This document shows, piece after piece, positions 33,514-42,479 of a stretch of 64,000 nt of DNA. Under the pieces are notes generated by a model. It saw nothing but the letters and a program-made list of their open reading frames with translations, was not told where the DNA came from and ran no database searches. The stretch is taken from positions 4,998,501 to 5,062,500 of the forward strand of contig NZ_CP065424.1 in assembly GCF_017809215.1 (NCBI RefSeq). Reading direction: 5' to 3'. The position numbers were made by a program, and so were the translations under genes. The DNA is from Heyndrickxia oleronia (GTDB lineage Bacteria; Bacillota; Bacilli; Bacillales; Bacillaceae_C). How positions within the stretch are numbered: the stretch's first letter is position 1; every line of letters starts with the position of its first letter.

Positions 33514-35187
33514 TTATTTGTTCACCATACTTTGTATAGTAAAATTTTTGAGTGTCTGCTCTAATTTATTTGATAAATCATTCAATGCGGCTGCTTCATT
33601 TAGCATTTCTTCCATGGAAGCTTGTTGTTCTTCTGATGCAGCTGTCACTTGTTGTATCGATCTTGCAAAATCCTGAGATATCGCTGAAATATTACTTATT
33701 TGTAGAACCCCATCCTTTGTCTGTGAATGAACATGACTCACAATTTTTGAAACATCTTCTGTCTCACCAGTAACAACACTGACAGCATTCGTGATATCTG
33801 CAAATGCTTCTTCTGTTTGTTGCACCATATCAATTCCTTCTTTTAGTTCTGCTAACCCGTTTTTCATAGCCATTACCACATCTTCCGTTTCGTTCCGTAT
33901 TTCATCAGTAATTTCTTTTATTTTTAATACAGCTTGTCCCGACTGATTAGATAGTTTTTTCACTTCTTGTGCTACGACGGAAAAACCTTTTCCATGTTCA
34001 CCAGCACGAGCTGCTTCAATCGTTGCATTCAATGATAATAGATTCGTATGATTGGCTAACTCTTGAATGAGATTGAGAATATGGTCAATCTGATTGGACT
34101 TTTCATTTAAAGCATGAATCAATTGGGCTGTACTCTCTATTGATCCATTAACTAGCTTTATTTGTTCAACTGTGCGATCTACTAACTGATTCCCAGTCTT
34201 CGCTTTTCGAAATGCAATTTGACTGGACTCTTTTACTTTATGAATGGAATGAGAGACTTGATCCATCTTGTTAGCAATTTTAAAGACGTCATTGGTAACA
34301 CGTTCCGCGGACTTAACTTGTACTTCGGATCCTCCTACTACCTCTTCCATCGCAATAGCAATTTGTTCTGATGCAGATTTTGAATCTGAGGCTGTCATTC
34401 TCATTCTTTCAGATGATATTGTCACTCGATTTGCACTTTCTTCTAGTTGATAAATGATCGAGTGCAGGCGATCCACCATTTGATTAAAACCTGATTCTAA
34501 TAAATTTAGCTCCTTACTAGAATGGCTTAATCCAATTCTTGCTCGTAAATCGCCACTAGAGACTTTCCCCATTAAATCTTTTAAATATAGGATTGGTTTC
34601 GTTACTCTCCGAATGGTAAAAAAACCAATTAGACTGGCGATTATTACTGTAATTGACGTTATCAAAACCAACATTATTCTATAGCTATTTACTAGTTGTA
34701 AATAATCATGATCTTTCAATGCAATGATGTAGTATGCCCCATCTAACTCTACTTGTTGAGCGAAGGCGATCATCATCCCTTGATCATGAATAATCCCTTG
34801 TCGTTGTTGAATAATTTGCTTGATATTATTTTTTGAAAGCTTTGGAATTGTATCACGGTATTCCGTAAATAGCTCAATGGTTTGATCCTTTGTCAGTTTA
34901 AATTGCATAGGAGACAAACTAGATGATCGAAATCTATTTTTATTTTGAGTTAAAGCATAGGTTAGCTTTTTATCAAATTGCTGTTTAGGGACAGTGGCTT
35001 TTAACATTGTAATTTTTTCACTTATTACTTCTACTGAGGCTTGTAGCTGTTGTTCTATCGATTGAACCGTTATTTGCTTATTTTTTGTATAACTAAAATA
35101 GGCAATGATTACTGAGGACAAAATAATGACTAGTATAATAGGCAAAATCAAAACAGTTCGCAGGCTAAGCTTATGAAGAAATGGCAT
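33514..35187 (-). CDS. Methyl-accepting chemotaxis protein
   Basis: A 557-aa transmembrane chemoreceptor. TM1 (~12-32), an extracytoplasmic sensor of about 130 residues rich in Lys/Gln, TM2 (~168-190), HAMP ([28 protein letters not shown]), then the long antiparallel coiled signalling domain. Its conserved tip is [36 protein letters not shown]. Glu/Gln pairs for methylation are present ([10 protein letters not shown]). The sensor is small and not of an obvious Cache type, so the ligand is unknown. The ATG at 35187 follows AAGGGG. It is followed by a repeat-derived hairpin. Confidence 0.88.
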   Translation of the reverse strand: MPFLHKLSLRTVLILPIILVIILSSVIIAYFSYTKNKQITVQSIEQQLQASVEVISEKITMLKATVPKQQFDKKLTYALTQNKNRFRSSSLSPMQFKLTKDQTIELFTEYRDTIPKLSKNNIKQIIQQRQGIIHDQGMMIAFAQQVELDGAYYIIALKDHDYLQLVNSYRIMLVLITSITVIIASLIGFFTIRRVTKPILYLKDLMGKVSSGDLRARIGLSHSSKELNLLESGFNQMVDRLHSIIYQLEESANRVTISSERMRMTASDSKSASEQIAIAMEEVVGGSEVQVKSAERVTNDVFKIANKMDQVSHSIHKVKESSQIAFRKAKTGNQLVDRTVEQIKLVNGSIESTAQLIHALNEKSNQIDHILNLIQELANHTNLLSLNATIEAARAGEHGKGFSVVAQEVKKLSNQSGQAVLKIKEITDEIRNETEDVVMAMKNGLAELKEGIDMVQQTEEAFADITNAVSVVTGETEDVSKIVSHVHSQTKDGVLQISNISAISQDFARSIQQVTAASEEQQASMEEMLNEAAALNDLSNKLEQTLKNFTIQSMVNK

Positions 35188-35305
35188 TGTATCTTTCCCC
35201 TTGGTATAATTTTCTTATCTCTAAGACTTTTATACTATTCATTTGTTAAGAAATTGTAGAGGAATTATTAAGTTTTAATGTTTAAGTTCTCTTTTAGGAA
35301 AATAA

Positions 35306-35346
35306 AAAAGCTCGAAACCCAATTTTATTCTGGTTCAAGCTCTTTC
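35306..35346 (-). terminator. Terminator of flavoprotein gene
   Basis: AGAGCTTGAACC / GGTTTCGAGCTTTTT imperfect stem ending in T's on the minus strand, 14 bp after the stop codon. Confidence 0.7.
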
Positions 35347-35359
35347 GTATATTTTTTAA

Positions 35360-36265
35360 TTACTCATCTGACAGTAAACTTTTATGTATCCAAATCGCTG
35401 CTTGGGAACCCTCACCCATAGCAATTGTTACCTGCTCTGAATGTGCAACAACATCCCCCGCTGCCCATACATGTTTTATATTCGTCATTTTCGTTCGTGA
35501 ATCAGTGAGAATATGCTTGTTTTCATGTAGTTCTACCCCCAACTTTGATGCGAGCTGTGAACGAACCTCATTGCCTCCAAGTGCGACAAAAGCATATTCG
35601 CATTCTATTTTCGTTCCATCTTTTAATACTACACCCTTAAACTGTGATCCTTTTGCCATAAATTTATCGATTATTTCCTCATGGTAGATAATGTTCTTAG
35701 ATCGTAATTCAATTTGATTTTGCTCACTGACTTCTCTTTTTTCATGATTAATATACATGATTTCATTTGTCCAATATGATAATGTTAAAGCCATATTAGC
35801 CCCTACATCTCCAGAACCGATAACAACTGTCTTCTCATTTTTCACTTCATACCCGTCACAATCAGGGCAAACAAATACACTGACACCTAAGCAAGGATAA
35901 ATTTCCGGAAAAGAAGGTAGGCGATCCATAATTCCTGTAGCCAGTAACAGACGTTTTCCAACTATTTCTTTCCCATCTTTAATCGTACAAACAAAATTAT
36001 TCTCTTGATTTTCAATACTCATTACTTTATTCTGTACAAACTCTACACCTAAATCTTCCGCTTGATCCCGGCCTACTCTTCTTATGAATCCTCCACTAAC
36101 CCCATTAGGCCAGCCTAAAATATTATGGTAAGCCAAACAAAAATTGGATCTGCCGTTATTCGAATCAATCACAACAATCTTATGTTGATACCTTCCCAAT
36201 TGAATAGCCGCCTGTAATCCAGCGATTCCACCACCAACAATGACACAGTCATAAATCAAATTCAT
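35360..36265 (-). CDS. Thioredoxin-reductase-like FAD/NAD(P) oxidoreductase with CPDC motif
   Basis: A 301-aa soluble flavoprotein. FAD Rossmann motif VIVGGGIAGLQAA (~9-20), redox pair CPDC at 133-136 followed by DGYEV as in thioredoxin reductases, NAD(P) Rossmann VVIGSGDVGANMALTL, and C-terminal FAD motif VWAAGDVV. Length and domain order are those of TrxB, but a CPDC in place of CATC and loss of several TrxB signatures mark the related family often annotated simply as NAD(P)/FAD-dependent oxidoreductase. The partner (a thioredoxin-like protein or low-molecular-weight disulfide) is unknown. It is divergent from the NERD gene; a GGAGGAAT site precedes the ATG. Confidence 0.82.
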   Translation of the reverse strand: MNLIYDCVIVGGGIAGLQAAIQLGRYQHKIVVIDSNNGRSNFCLAYHNILGWPNGVSGGFIRRVGRDQAEDLGVEFVQNKVMSIENQENNFVCTIKDGKEIVGKRLLLATGIMDRLPSFPEIYPCLGVSVFVCPDCDGYEVKNEKTVVIGSGDVGANMALTLSYWTNEIMYINHEKREVSEQNQIELRSKNIIYHEEIIDKFMAKGSQFKGVVLKDGTKIECEYAFVALGGNEVRSQLASKLGVELHENKHILTDSRTKMTNIKHVWAAGDVVAHSEQVTIAMGEGSQAAIWIHKSLLSDE

Positions 36266-36353
36266 TCCTCCAGCTCTAAAGTTTAATTATATTTTTTCCA
36301 ATCTCGCTGAATAATGAACTGGTAATTATTTTTTTATAAAAGGAGAGGTTATT

Positions 36354-37256
36354 ATGATATTAAAGCCACGCTACGAATCATTAGAGTTAGAACTTCTGAA
36401 GTATCTATATAAGAGAATGAACTTATCGGAAAAAGATCATTTGAATTATTTAAACTTGAATAAGGGCTTCATAGGAGAACAGCACTTTGATGAGTGGTTA
36501 CACCATTTACCGGATAATTGGCTTATCCTGAATGATCTACTCTTTGAATTCTCTCATTCTCATTTCCAAATTGATTCAATGGTTATCACCAATTCGACAA
36601 TCTATATATTTGAGGTTAAAAATTACGATGGGGATTATTATATGGAGGATGATCGATGGTTTTCATCTTCTGGATCAGAGATAAAAAACCCTATCCTCCA
36701 ATTAAAACGAACTGAAACCTTACTACGTAAACTACTCCAAGACCTTCAATTAAATATGCCAATTAAAGCCCATGTTATATTTATTAACCCCGAATTCCAC
36801 CTGTATCACGCTCCACGGAATCAACCCATTATTTATCCAACACAAATACAACGATTTTTTAATCGGATGATGACCACTGCAGCATCAAATACATCTTCAC
36901 GACATACTCAATTAGCAAAGAAATTAATTTCACTGCATATCGAAGAATCACCATATACTCGAATACCAGAATACACTTTTGAACAACTGAAAAAAGGAGT
37001 CATTTGTGCGAGGTGTGGTGGGTTTATTGGGGACTTTCATAAAAAGTTAGTAATTTGTAAATGTGGTTACAAAGAAAATGCTAGCACTGCAGTTTTACGA
37101 TCAATCAAAGAATACACTACACTTTTTCCAAATAATAAAATTAATACAAATGCAATTTATGAATGGTGTAAAATCATGCCGAAACGAACAATCTCTAGGA
37201 TCCTCTCACAAAACTTTAACATCATTGGACATGGCCAGTCCTCCTATTACATTTAA
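36354..37256 (+). CDS. NERD-domain protein with C-terminal zinc ribbon
   Basis: A 300-aa soluble protein. The NERD (nuclease-related) domain carries the expected restriction-like triad: Gly-Glu at 41-42 (FIGEQHFD), Asp74 in FQIDSMVI and EVK in IYIFEVKNYDGDYY (86-93). The C-terminus has a four-cysteine ribbon (CARC...CKC) and then a helix-turn-helix-like tail (TNAIYEWCKIMPKRTISRIL). The fold suggests a DNA-acting nuclease or DNA-associated enzyme. AGGAGAGG precedes the ATG at 36354. The gene is followed by the 52-bp tandem array. Confidence 0.8.
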   Translation: MILKPRYESLELELLKYLYKRMNLSEKDHLNYLNLNKGFIGEQHFDEWLHHLPDNWLILNDLLFEFSHSHFQIDSMVITNSTIYIFEVKNYDGDYYMEDDRWFSSSGSEIKNPILQLKRTETLLRKLLQDLQLNMPIKAHVIFINPEFHLYHAPRNQPIIYPTQIQRFFNRMMTTAASNTSSRHTQLAKKLISLHIEESPYTRIPEYTFEQLKKGVICARCGGFIGDFHKKLVICKCGYKENASTAVLRSIKEYTTLFPNNKINTNAIYEWCKIMPKRTISRILSQNFNIIGHGQSSYYI

Positions 37257-37309
37257 TTTCTTTATAGAATGCAATTAGGACTTCATCCATCATGAGTCTT
37301 ATTGGACTT

Positions 37310-37356
37310 CTAATCTGAGGCACATTCTTTTTGTATTATTCTATAAATGTGTCTCA
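37310..37356 (+). terminator. Possible terminator / partial repeat hairpin after NERD gene
   Basis: GAGGCACATT / AATGTGTCTC inverted repeat with a T-rich 20-nt loop. Its right arm is the beginning of the tandem array, so it may be an ancestral repeat unit rather than a dedicated terminator. Confidence 0.35.
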
Positions 37357-37892
37357 GTGTTTTTTCTTTGTAATGTGTCTCCACTTTAGCCTTGGATACA
37401 CATTATTGCTGTTTTCCCTTTGTAATGTGTTTCCACTTCCGCCTTGGTCACACATTTTTGCTGTTTTTCGCTCGTCATGTGTCTCCACTTACACCTTGGA
37501 CACACATTGTTGCTGTTTTTTCTTCGTCATGTGTTTCCACTCGCACTCCTGACACACATTGTTGCTGTTTTCCCTTCGTAATGTGTCTCCACTTCCGCCT
37601 TGGACACACATTGTTGCTGTTTTTTCTTCGTCATGTGTCTCCACTTCCGCCTTGGATACACATTTTTGCTGTTCTTCCTCCGTCATGTGTCTCCACTTCA
37701 CTCTCTGACACACATTGTTGCTGTTCTTCCTTCGTCATGCGTCTCCACTCGCACTCCTGACACACATTTTCTCTGTTTTCCCTCCGTCATGTGTCTCCAC
37801 TCACCCTTCTGATACACATTTTTAATGCCTTTCCTTCATAATGTGTTTCCACTCACCACCCTCCAACACACTTTTCCCTGTTCTTTCTTCCA
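37347..37892. repeat. 52-bp tandem repeat array, ten units plus a half unit
   Basis: Units start at 37373, 37425, 37477, 37529, 37581, 37633, 37685, 37737, 37789 and 37841, each exactly 52 bp. A 26-bp truncated unit precedes them and the last unit is diverged. Each unit has ATGTGTCTCC and GGACACACAT (9 of 10 pairing) around an 11-bp variable loop, then a T-rich spacer such as TGTTGCTGTTTTTTCTTCG. Loops fall into two classes (ACTTCCGCCTT and ACTCGCACTCC). Because 52 is not a multiple of 3, no reading frame is kept across units. No gene is seen in the 37257-38011 gap. Confidence 0.95.
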
Positions 37893-38011
37893 CGCATGAA
37901 CTTGTAATACATTCCAAGGACAGCAATATCAACTTTTTATTGTCAAACCTATCTTTTCGGATGATAATAATGAATTAGGCAAGTATAGAAAAACAAAAGA
38001 GGTGTGACATC

Positions 38012-39262
38012 TTGGGAAGGCTGCTATCAAATTATAAATCAACGTTTCTTTTGCTATTTTCCATCATTATTGGCGGAGTAGCAGGAGTCGTTTTTGGATC
38101 AAAGGCAACGATTGTAAAGCCATTTGGTGATTTATTTCTTAATTTAATGTTTACCATTATTGTTCCGTTAGTATTTTTCAGTATTGCTTCAGCAATCGCG
38201 AATATGAGCGGAATGAAGCGACTTGGAAAAATTATGGGGGGTATTTTTCTAGTTTTTGTTATTACTGCACTCATTTCAGCGATTTTAGGTTATATAGGTG
38301 CTGTTATTGTTGATCCATTAAAAAACACAGATGTATCTTCTATAAAGAGCATTATGTCCGATCCGGGAACTGATTCAAATGCAGAGGATGTTACTTTCCT
38401 GGGACAACTTGTGAAGACCTTTACCGTTTCGGATTTTTCAGAGTTATTTTCGAAAAGTAATATGCTTCAGCTCATTGTTTTTTCTATTTTATTTGGATTA
38501 GCAACAGCAATGGTTGGAGACAAAGGGAAGCCTATTGCGAATTTACTATCCTCTGGCTCTGCGATCATGATGAAAATCGTTAAGTTCGTTATGTACTATG
38601 CCCCAATTGGGCTTGGCTGTTATTTCGCAACAGTCATTGGTGAGCTAGGACCGCAAATTTTAGAGGGATATGCCCGTGCATTTGTTCTTTATCTAGTTTT
38701 GACTATAGTTTATTTCTTTGGTTTCTTTACACTGTATGCATTTATTGCAAGTGGCAAGGATGGGGTAAAAGTATTTTGGAAAAATGCTATATCTCCTGCT
38801 GTTACAGCGATTGCGACATGCTCAAGTGCTGCGTGCATCCCAGTAAACCTTGAGTCAGTTAAAAAAATGGGCGTCCCTACTGATATTGCGGAAACCATTA
38901 TTCCTCTTGGAGCGAATACGCATAAAGATGGTTCGGTATTTGGGGGTGTCCTAAAAATCGTCTTCTTGTTTAGTTTATTCGGGAAAGATATGACAAGTGT
39001 TTCTGGGATACTCAGTATCATCGCGGTTTCGTTTTTAGTTGGGGCGGTAATGGGAGCCATTCCAGGTGGAGGGATGATTGGCGAAATGCTCATCCTTAGT
39101 GTATTTGGATTTCCACCAGAGGTACTACCAATTATTGCGGTGATTAGCACCATCATAGATGTCCCTGCAACATTACTGAATTCAACAGGAAACACCGTCT
39201 GTGCGATGATGGTCAGCCGATTAGTAGAAGGGAAAAATTGGCTAAAAAGAGCTTTTAATTAG
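38012..39262 (+). CDS. Dicarboxylate/amino-acid:cation symporter (DAACS family)
   Basis: A 416-aa membrane carrier, about eight helices plus two re-entrant loops. Family motifs are LMFTIIVPLVFFSIASAIANM, the serine-rich loop AIATCSSAACIPVNLESVKKMG (unusual: CSSAAC rather than SRSSAG/TTSSSAT), LGANTHKDGSVFGGVLKI, and VISTIIDVPATLLNSTGNTVCAMMVSRL. The last has D-x-x-x-T-x-x-N like glutamate/serine carriers such as SstT. The TTG start at 38012 follows AGAGGTG by 7 nt. It differs clearly from TcyP at 5.7 kb. Serine/threonine or a dicarboxylate are both possible substrates. A long hairpin terminator follows. Confidence 0.8.
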   Translation: MGRLLSNYKSTFLLLFSIIIGGVAGVVFGSKATIVKPFGDLFLNLMFTIIVPLVFFSIASAIANMSGMKRLGKIMGGIFLVFVITALISAILGYIGAVIVDPLKNTDVSSIKSIMSDPGTDSNAEDVTFLGQLVKTFTVSDFSELFSKSNMLQLIVFSILFGLATAMVGDKGKPIANLLSSGSAIMMKIVKFVMYYAPIGLGCYFATVIGELGPQILEGYARAFVLYLVLTIVYFFGFFTLYAFIASGKDGVKVFWKNAISPAVTAIATCSSAACIPVNLESVKKMGVPTDIAETIIPLGANTHKDGSVFGGVLKIVFLFSLFGKDMTSVSGILSIIAVSFLVGAVMGAIPGGGMIGEMLILSVFGFPPEVLPIIAVISTIIDVPATLLNSTGNTVCAMMVSRLVEGKNWLKRAFN

Positions 39263-39341
39263 AGGTTGTCTAAAAGGTCAGACCCCATAATACAAACAAT
39301 ATTCAGATGGGGTCTGACTCCTAAATAGACAACCTTTTTTT
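39263..39341 (+). terminator. Long hairpin terminator of DAACS gene
   Basis: AGGTTGTCTA / TAGACAACCT outer stem and GTCAGACCCCAT / ATGGGGTCTGAC inner stem, then TTTTTTT. One of a group of related GTC(A/T)GACCC-type hairpins in this window. Confidence 0.9.
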
Positions 39342-39351
39342 GTTGCTAAAC

Positions 39352-39366
39352 GGAGTATGTTATAAT
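39352..39366 (+). promoter_or_regulatory. Extended -10 promoter of the 156-aa protein gene
   Basis: TGTTATAAT fits the extended -10 TGnTATAAT, with TATAAT at 39361-39366. No good -35. The leader would be about 30 nt. Confidence 0.5.
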
Positions 39367-39402
39367 TATTCAATTAAATTTATCACTAAACATGGAGGCA
39401 TT

Positions 39403-39873
39403 ATGCTTACTTTTGAAGAAAAACTGGCAATCATTGAATCCTTTCCACAATTAAAAAGAAAAGATGTTTCCCTAGGAAGAATTAATTTTCACTTTGAGGA
39501 AAGTACATCTGACAAAAAGAATATTGTTTATCATTTACATCCTAACGGAAATGGCTTTGTCTATGCTGAGCATTTACTTGGGTACCCTACGAACGATAAA
39601 GGGATGGTGAACATTCGCGATTTTTCTGAAGATGAACTTCGTCATATCATTGAAAAATCAATCCAATCTCTAGAACCAAAAGCCATAGAAGATATCCAAA
39701 GCGATGAGGAACCATTTGAAGAAAAGTGGATCAATCGAAATAACTTTACATTAGTTCTTTTACATGAGGATGATATGTGGAATGTGTATGCAGGTTTAAA
39801 CCTAGATGGGACTTTTAATTCTTACGAAGAAGCTGCAGAATATTTACATGAAGAAGGATTCTCAAGAATATAA
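39403..39873 (+). CDS. Hypothetical 156-aa soluble protein
   Basis: A conserved-looking acidic cytoplasmic protein starting MLTFEEKLAIIESFPQLKRK, with no membrane segment, signal or recognisable catalytic motif. Two-part structure: an alpha/beta N-terminal part (VSLGRINFHFEESTSDKKNIVYHLHPNGNGFVYAE) and a C-terminal part ending in EEAAEYLHEEGFSRI. The ATG at 39403 lies 4 nt after GGAGG, slightly close; a longer upstream frame has no ribosome site. It is preceded by an extended -10 promoter and followed by a repeat fragment. I do not recognise its family. Confidence 0.65.
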   Translation: MLTFEEKLAIIESFPQLKRKDVSLGRINFHFEESTSDKKNIVYHLHPNGNGFVYAEHLLGYPTNDKGMVNIRDFSEDELRHIIEKSIQSLEPKAIEDIQSDEEPFEEKWINRNNFTLVLLHEDDMWNVYAGLNLDGTFNSYEEAAEYLHEEGFSRI

Positions 39874-39891
39874 ATAATTATGATGCTATTT

Positions 39892-39974
39892 AGATTAAGT
39901 TTTAACTATATTGCTTGTGAATTTAAAAGCTGGTAGTCATACATTTACAAAGCAACAAACAATACGAAAACAAC
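39892..39974 (+). repeat. Dispersed MITE-like element, internally deleted copy
   Basis: About 83 bp: left-interior GCTATTTAGATTAAGTTTTAAC joined to right end AAAGCAACAAACAATACGAAAACAACC. The left terminus and the middle ~90 bp are missing relative to intact copies. Confidence 0.6.
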
Positions 39975-39983
39975 CAAATTAAT

Positions 39984-40013
39984 AAAGCTGCAACAGCCAT
40001 CTGTTGCAGCTTT
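39984..40013. terminator. Bidirectional terminator
   Basis: Perfect 13-bp stem AAAGCTGCAACAG / CTGTTGCAGCTTT with a 4-nt loop. Serves the ABC exporter gene on the minus strand and possibly the hypothetical gene upstream. Confidence 0.9.
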
Positions 40014-40032
40014 ATCTATTTAACAACAAAAC

Positions 40033-41757
40033 TTAAACGCCTTGCTGTTGATATTGCACATTGTGTAATCTAGCAAATATACCGCCTTTTTCGATTAATT
40101 CCTCATGCGTACCTTCCTCAGCAATCCCCTCTTCTGTGACAACCATTATGCGGTCAGCACTCTGAATCGTTGCAAGCCTATGGGCAATAATTAAGGTTGT
40201 ACGGTTTTTTGCAAGTTCATTTAATGCTCGTTGTATGATTCTTTCTGTCTCTGTATCTAAGGCAGAAGTTGCCTCATCTAGTATTAAAATTGGTGGGTTT
40301 TTCAAGAACATTCGAGCAATAGCAATTCGCTGTTTTTGCCCTCCTGAGAGCTTTAGTCCGCGTTCACCAATTTGAGTCTCATAACCCAATGGAAGTGAAT
40401 GAATAAACTCTTCTAGATGGGCCTTTCTTGCGGCATCGACGATTTCCTCTTCTGTCGCATCTAACTTTCCATATGCAATATTTTCTCGTAATGTACCTGT
40501 AAAAAGGAATACATCCTGTTGAACAATACCAATATGAGAACGTAGTGATTGTTTCGTCATTTGACGAATATCGATGCCATCAATTAATATTCTTCCTTCA
40601 TTCACATCGTAGAATCGTGGAATTAATGAGCAAATCGTTGTCTTCCCTGCACCAGATGGTCCTACAAAGGCAACGGTCTCTCCCGCATGAATGTTTAAGT
40701 TGATTCCCTGAAGCACTGGTTTATGCTCATCATATCTAAACGTTACATTATCAAACTGGATATCGCCGTTGAGATATGGAACCTCCTTAGCACCTTTAAC
40801 ATCCTGTACTTCTGGCTCCTGATCAATAAGGTCGATAAAACGCTTGAATCCTGCCATTCCCTTCGGATAAAGCTCCATAATCGCACTGATTTTATCCACC
40901 GGTTTAAAAAGAACATTCACATATAAAATAAAGGAAACAAGTTCTCCGTATGTTAAATGATGATTAAAGCTAAGCCATGCACCATAGATTAAAACGACGA
41001 GAGTGATCAGCCTAGTCATCATATAAATTCCTGAATTGGTAAATGACATTACCTTATAACCTGTTAGCTTTGCCTTTCTAAATCGACGGTTATTCGTTGT
41101 AAATCGAGAAATTTCATAGTTTTCATTTGTAAAGGATTGTACAACTCTTACTCCTGATACACTATCCTCTACACGTGCGTTTACATCTGCTATCTCGCCA
41201 TACATTCGTTTCCAAGCTTTATTCATTTTTAGATTACACACCGTAATCAACCAGACTAAGAATGGTAGAATAATAATGGTCACTAATGCTAATTTAACAT
41301 TAATTCCCAACATAATCCAAAATGCTCCCACAAATGTCATTATTGCAATAAACATATCCTCTGGACCATGATGGGCTAGTTCACCGATATCGAATAAATC
41401 ATTCGTAATTCGACTCATAATATGTCCTGTTTTTGTATTATCGAAAAAGCGAAATGATTGTTTTTGTACATGTTGGAACAATTGCTGTCTCATATCTGTT
41501 TCAATATTAATCCCCAGCTTATGCCCCCAATAATTCACTATATATTGTAAAAAAGTACTCATAATATACAGTACAAGCAATCCGGCACCTACTGATACAA
41601 TGGTTGACCAATTCCCATCTGGTAGTAAGCTATCAATAAACCACTGTACAGCAAGCGGAAACCCTAATTCTAATAAAGCAACTACTACTGCACTACAAAA
41701 ATCGATAGTGAATAATTTTTTATGCGGCAAGTAGTAAGAAAAAAATCTGCGTAACAT
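40033..41757 (-). CDS. ABC exporter half-transporter (membrane domain + ATPase)
   Basis: A 574-aa multidrug/lipid-type exporter monomer. The N-terminal ~310 residues hold six helices with the type IV exporter fold (RQQLFQHVQKQSFRFFDNTKTGHIMSRITND, HHGPEDMF). The C-terminal nucleotide-binding domain has Walker A GPSGAGKTT, signature [15 protein letters not shown], Walker B ILILDEATSALD and switch His (IIAHRL). The sequence resembles YgaD/YfiB-type Bacillus exporters, which act as dimers. No partner gene is adjacent, so a homodimer is likely. Substrate unknown. The start at 41757 follows GGGGGTG. Confidence 0.85.
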   Translation of the reverse strand: MLRRFFSYYLPHKKLFTIDFCSAVVVALLELGFPLAVQWFIDSLLPDGNWSTIVSVGAGLLVLYIMSTFLQYIVNYWGHKLGINIETDMRQQLFQHVQKQSFRFFDNTKTGHIMSRITNDLFDIGELAHHGPEDMFIAIMTFVGAFWIMLGINVKLALVTIIILPFLVWLITVCNLKMNKAWKRMYGEIADVNARVEDSVSGVRVVQSFTNENYEISRFTTNNRRFRKAKLTGYKVMSFTNSGIYMMTRLITLVVLIYGAWLSFNHHLTYGELVSFILYVNVLFKPVDKISAIMELYPKGMAGFKRFIDLIDQEPEVQDVKGAKEVPYLNGDIQFDNVTFRYDEHKPVLQGINLNIHAGETVAFVGPSGAGKTTICSLIPRFYDVNEGRILIDGIDIRQMTKQSLRSHIGIVQQDVFLFTGTLRENIAYGKLDATEEEIVDAARKAHLEEFIHSLPLGYETQIGERGLKLSGGQKQRIAIARMFLKNPPILILDEATSALDTETERIIQRALNELAKNRTTLIIAHRLATIQSADRIMVVTEEGIAEEGTHEELIEKGGIFARLHNVQYQQQGV

Positions 41758-41922
41758 GCTGCACCCCCATTTATTTCATTCGTCTTTAGCGATTATAAAT
41801 TTTAAATGGAAATGTCGCAATCAAAATGTTCGAAAGAGAAAATATAGCTCGAATCAATTTACCTAAATATTCTGATTTCACAACAAATTATGGTAGAATT
41901 ATTACTATGGGGGTGTAAAGAA

Positions 41923-42444
41923 TTGAAAAAGAACTTTGTTTTTATTCCGATCATCTTTGTCCTTGCACTTGTTTTATCCTTTATGTTTTCAGAAAAGGAT
42001 CCATCTAAAACAGAAAAAGCTATTCAACCAGTTAATGAGAAATTTGAGCTAACAGAAAAAGAAAAGAACAAAATATTACTTGATATTAGAAAAGCTTGCA
42101 GCAAACTAATCAATTTAGTTTCTAGTAAAGATACTACTACCGAAGACTATGATAACATTCTACCTAATTATTTTGATGAATCCTTCCTTTCTACTTTCAA
42201 AGAACAAATTTTAGAAAAAGTTAAAAATGAAAATAACATTGTAGATAGACAATTCCTTACCTTGCCTCTGAACCTCGAAGAATATCCATCCTACACAATT
42301 ATATCGAACAATAAAGTTAAAGTGGTTTGGAGCAAAGTCCCATTCCCATCAAACCCCAATCAACTAGCAACAATTGAAATTACTCTTATTAAACAAGATG
42401 ACCAATGGAAAATAACTGATTGGTACAGCATCCTTGAAAAATGA
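41923..42444 (+). CDS. Membrane-anchored extracytoplasmic protein, function unknown
   Basis: A 173-aa protein with one N-terminal hydrophobic segment (KKNFVFIPIIFVLALVLSFMF) that serves as an uncleaved anchor or signal; there is no lipobox cysteine. The exported part is charged and likely helical, then has a beta-rich C-terminus ending QDDQWKITDWYSILEK, which is reminiscent of NTF2/DUF4829-like domains often ending in WKI. The TTG at 41923 follows GGGGTG by 7 nt; an upstream in-frame ATG has no ribosome site. Short GC-rich ACGGCGGG/CCCGC pairing follows the stop. No recognised family. Confidence 0.6.
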   Translation: MKKNFVFIPIIFVLALVLSFMFSEKDPSKTEKAIQPVNEKFELTEKEKNKILLDIRKACSKLINLVSSKDTTTEDYDNILPNYFDESFLSTFKEQILEKVKNENNIVDRQFLTLPLNLEEYPSYTIISNNKVKVVWSKVPFPSNPNQLATIEITLIKQDDQWKITDWYSILEK

Positions 42445-42479
42445 CGGGCAAACAGAAAACGGCGGGTTTCCTCACCCGC

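Noticed and set aside
37331-37812. Overlapping open frames across the 52-bp array encoding Cys/His/Phe-rich repeats
   Set aside because: A 52-bp unit shifts frame every repeat, so any strand gives repetitive open frames by composition. No ribosome sites precede them and no frame is kept from unit to unit.
37347-37892. CRISPR array
   Set aside because: The segments between conserved arms are themselves nearly identical between units, unit length is 52 bp with no unique spacers, and no cas gene is present.
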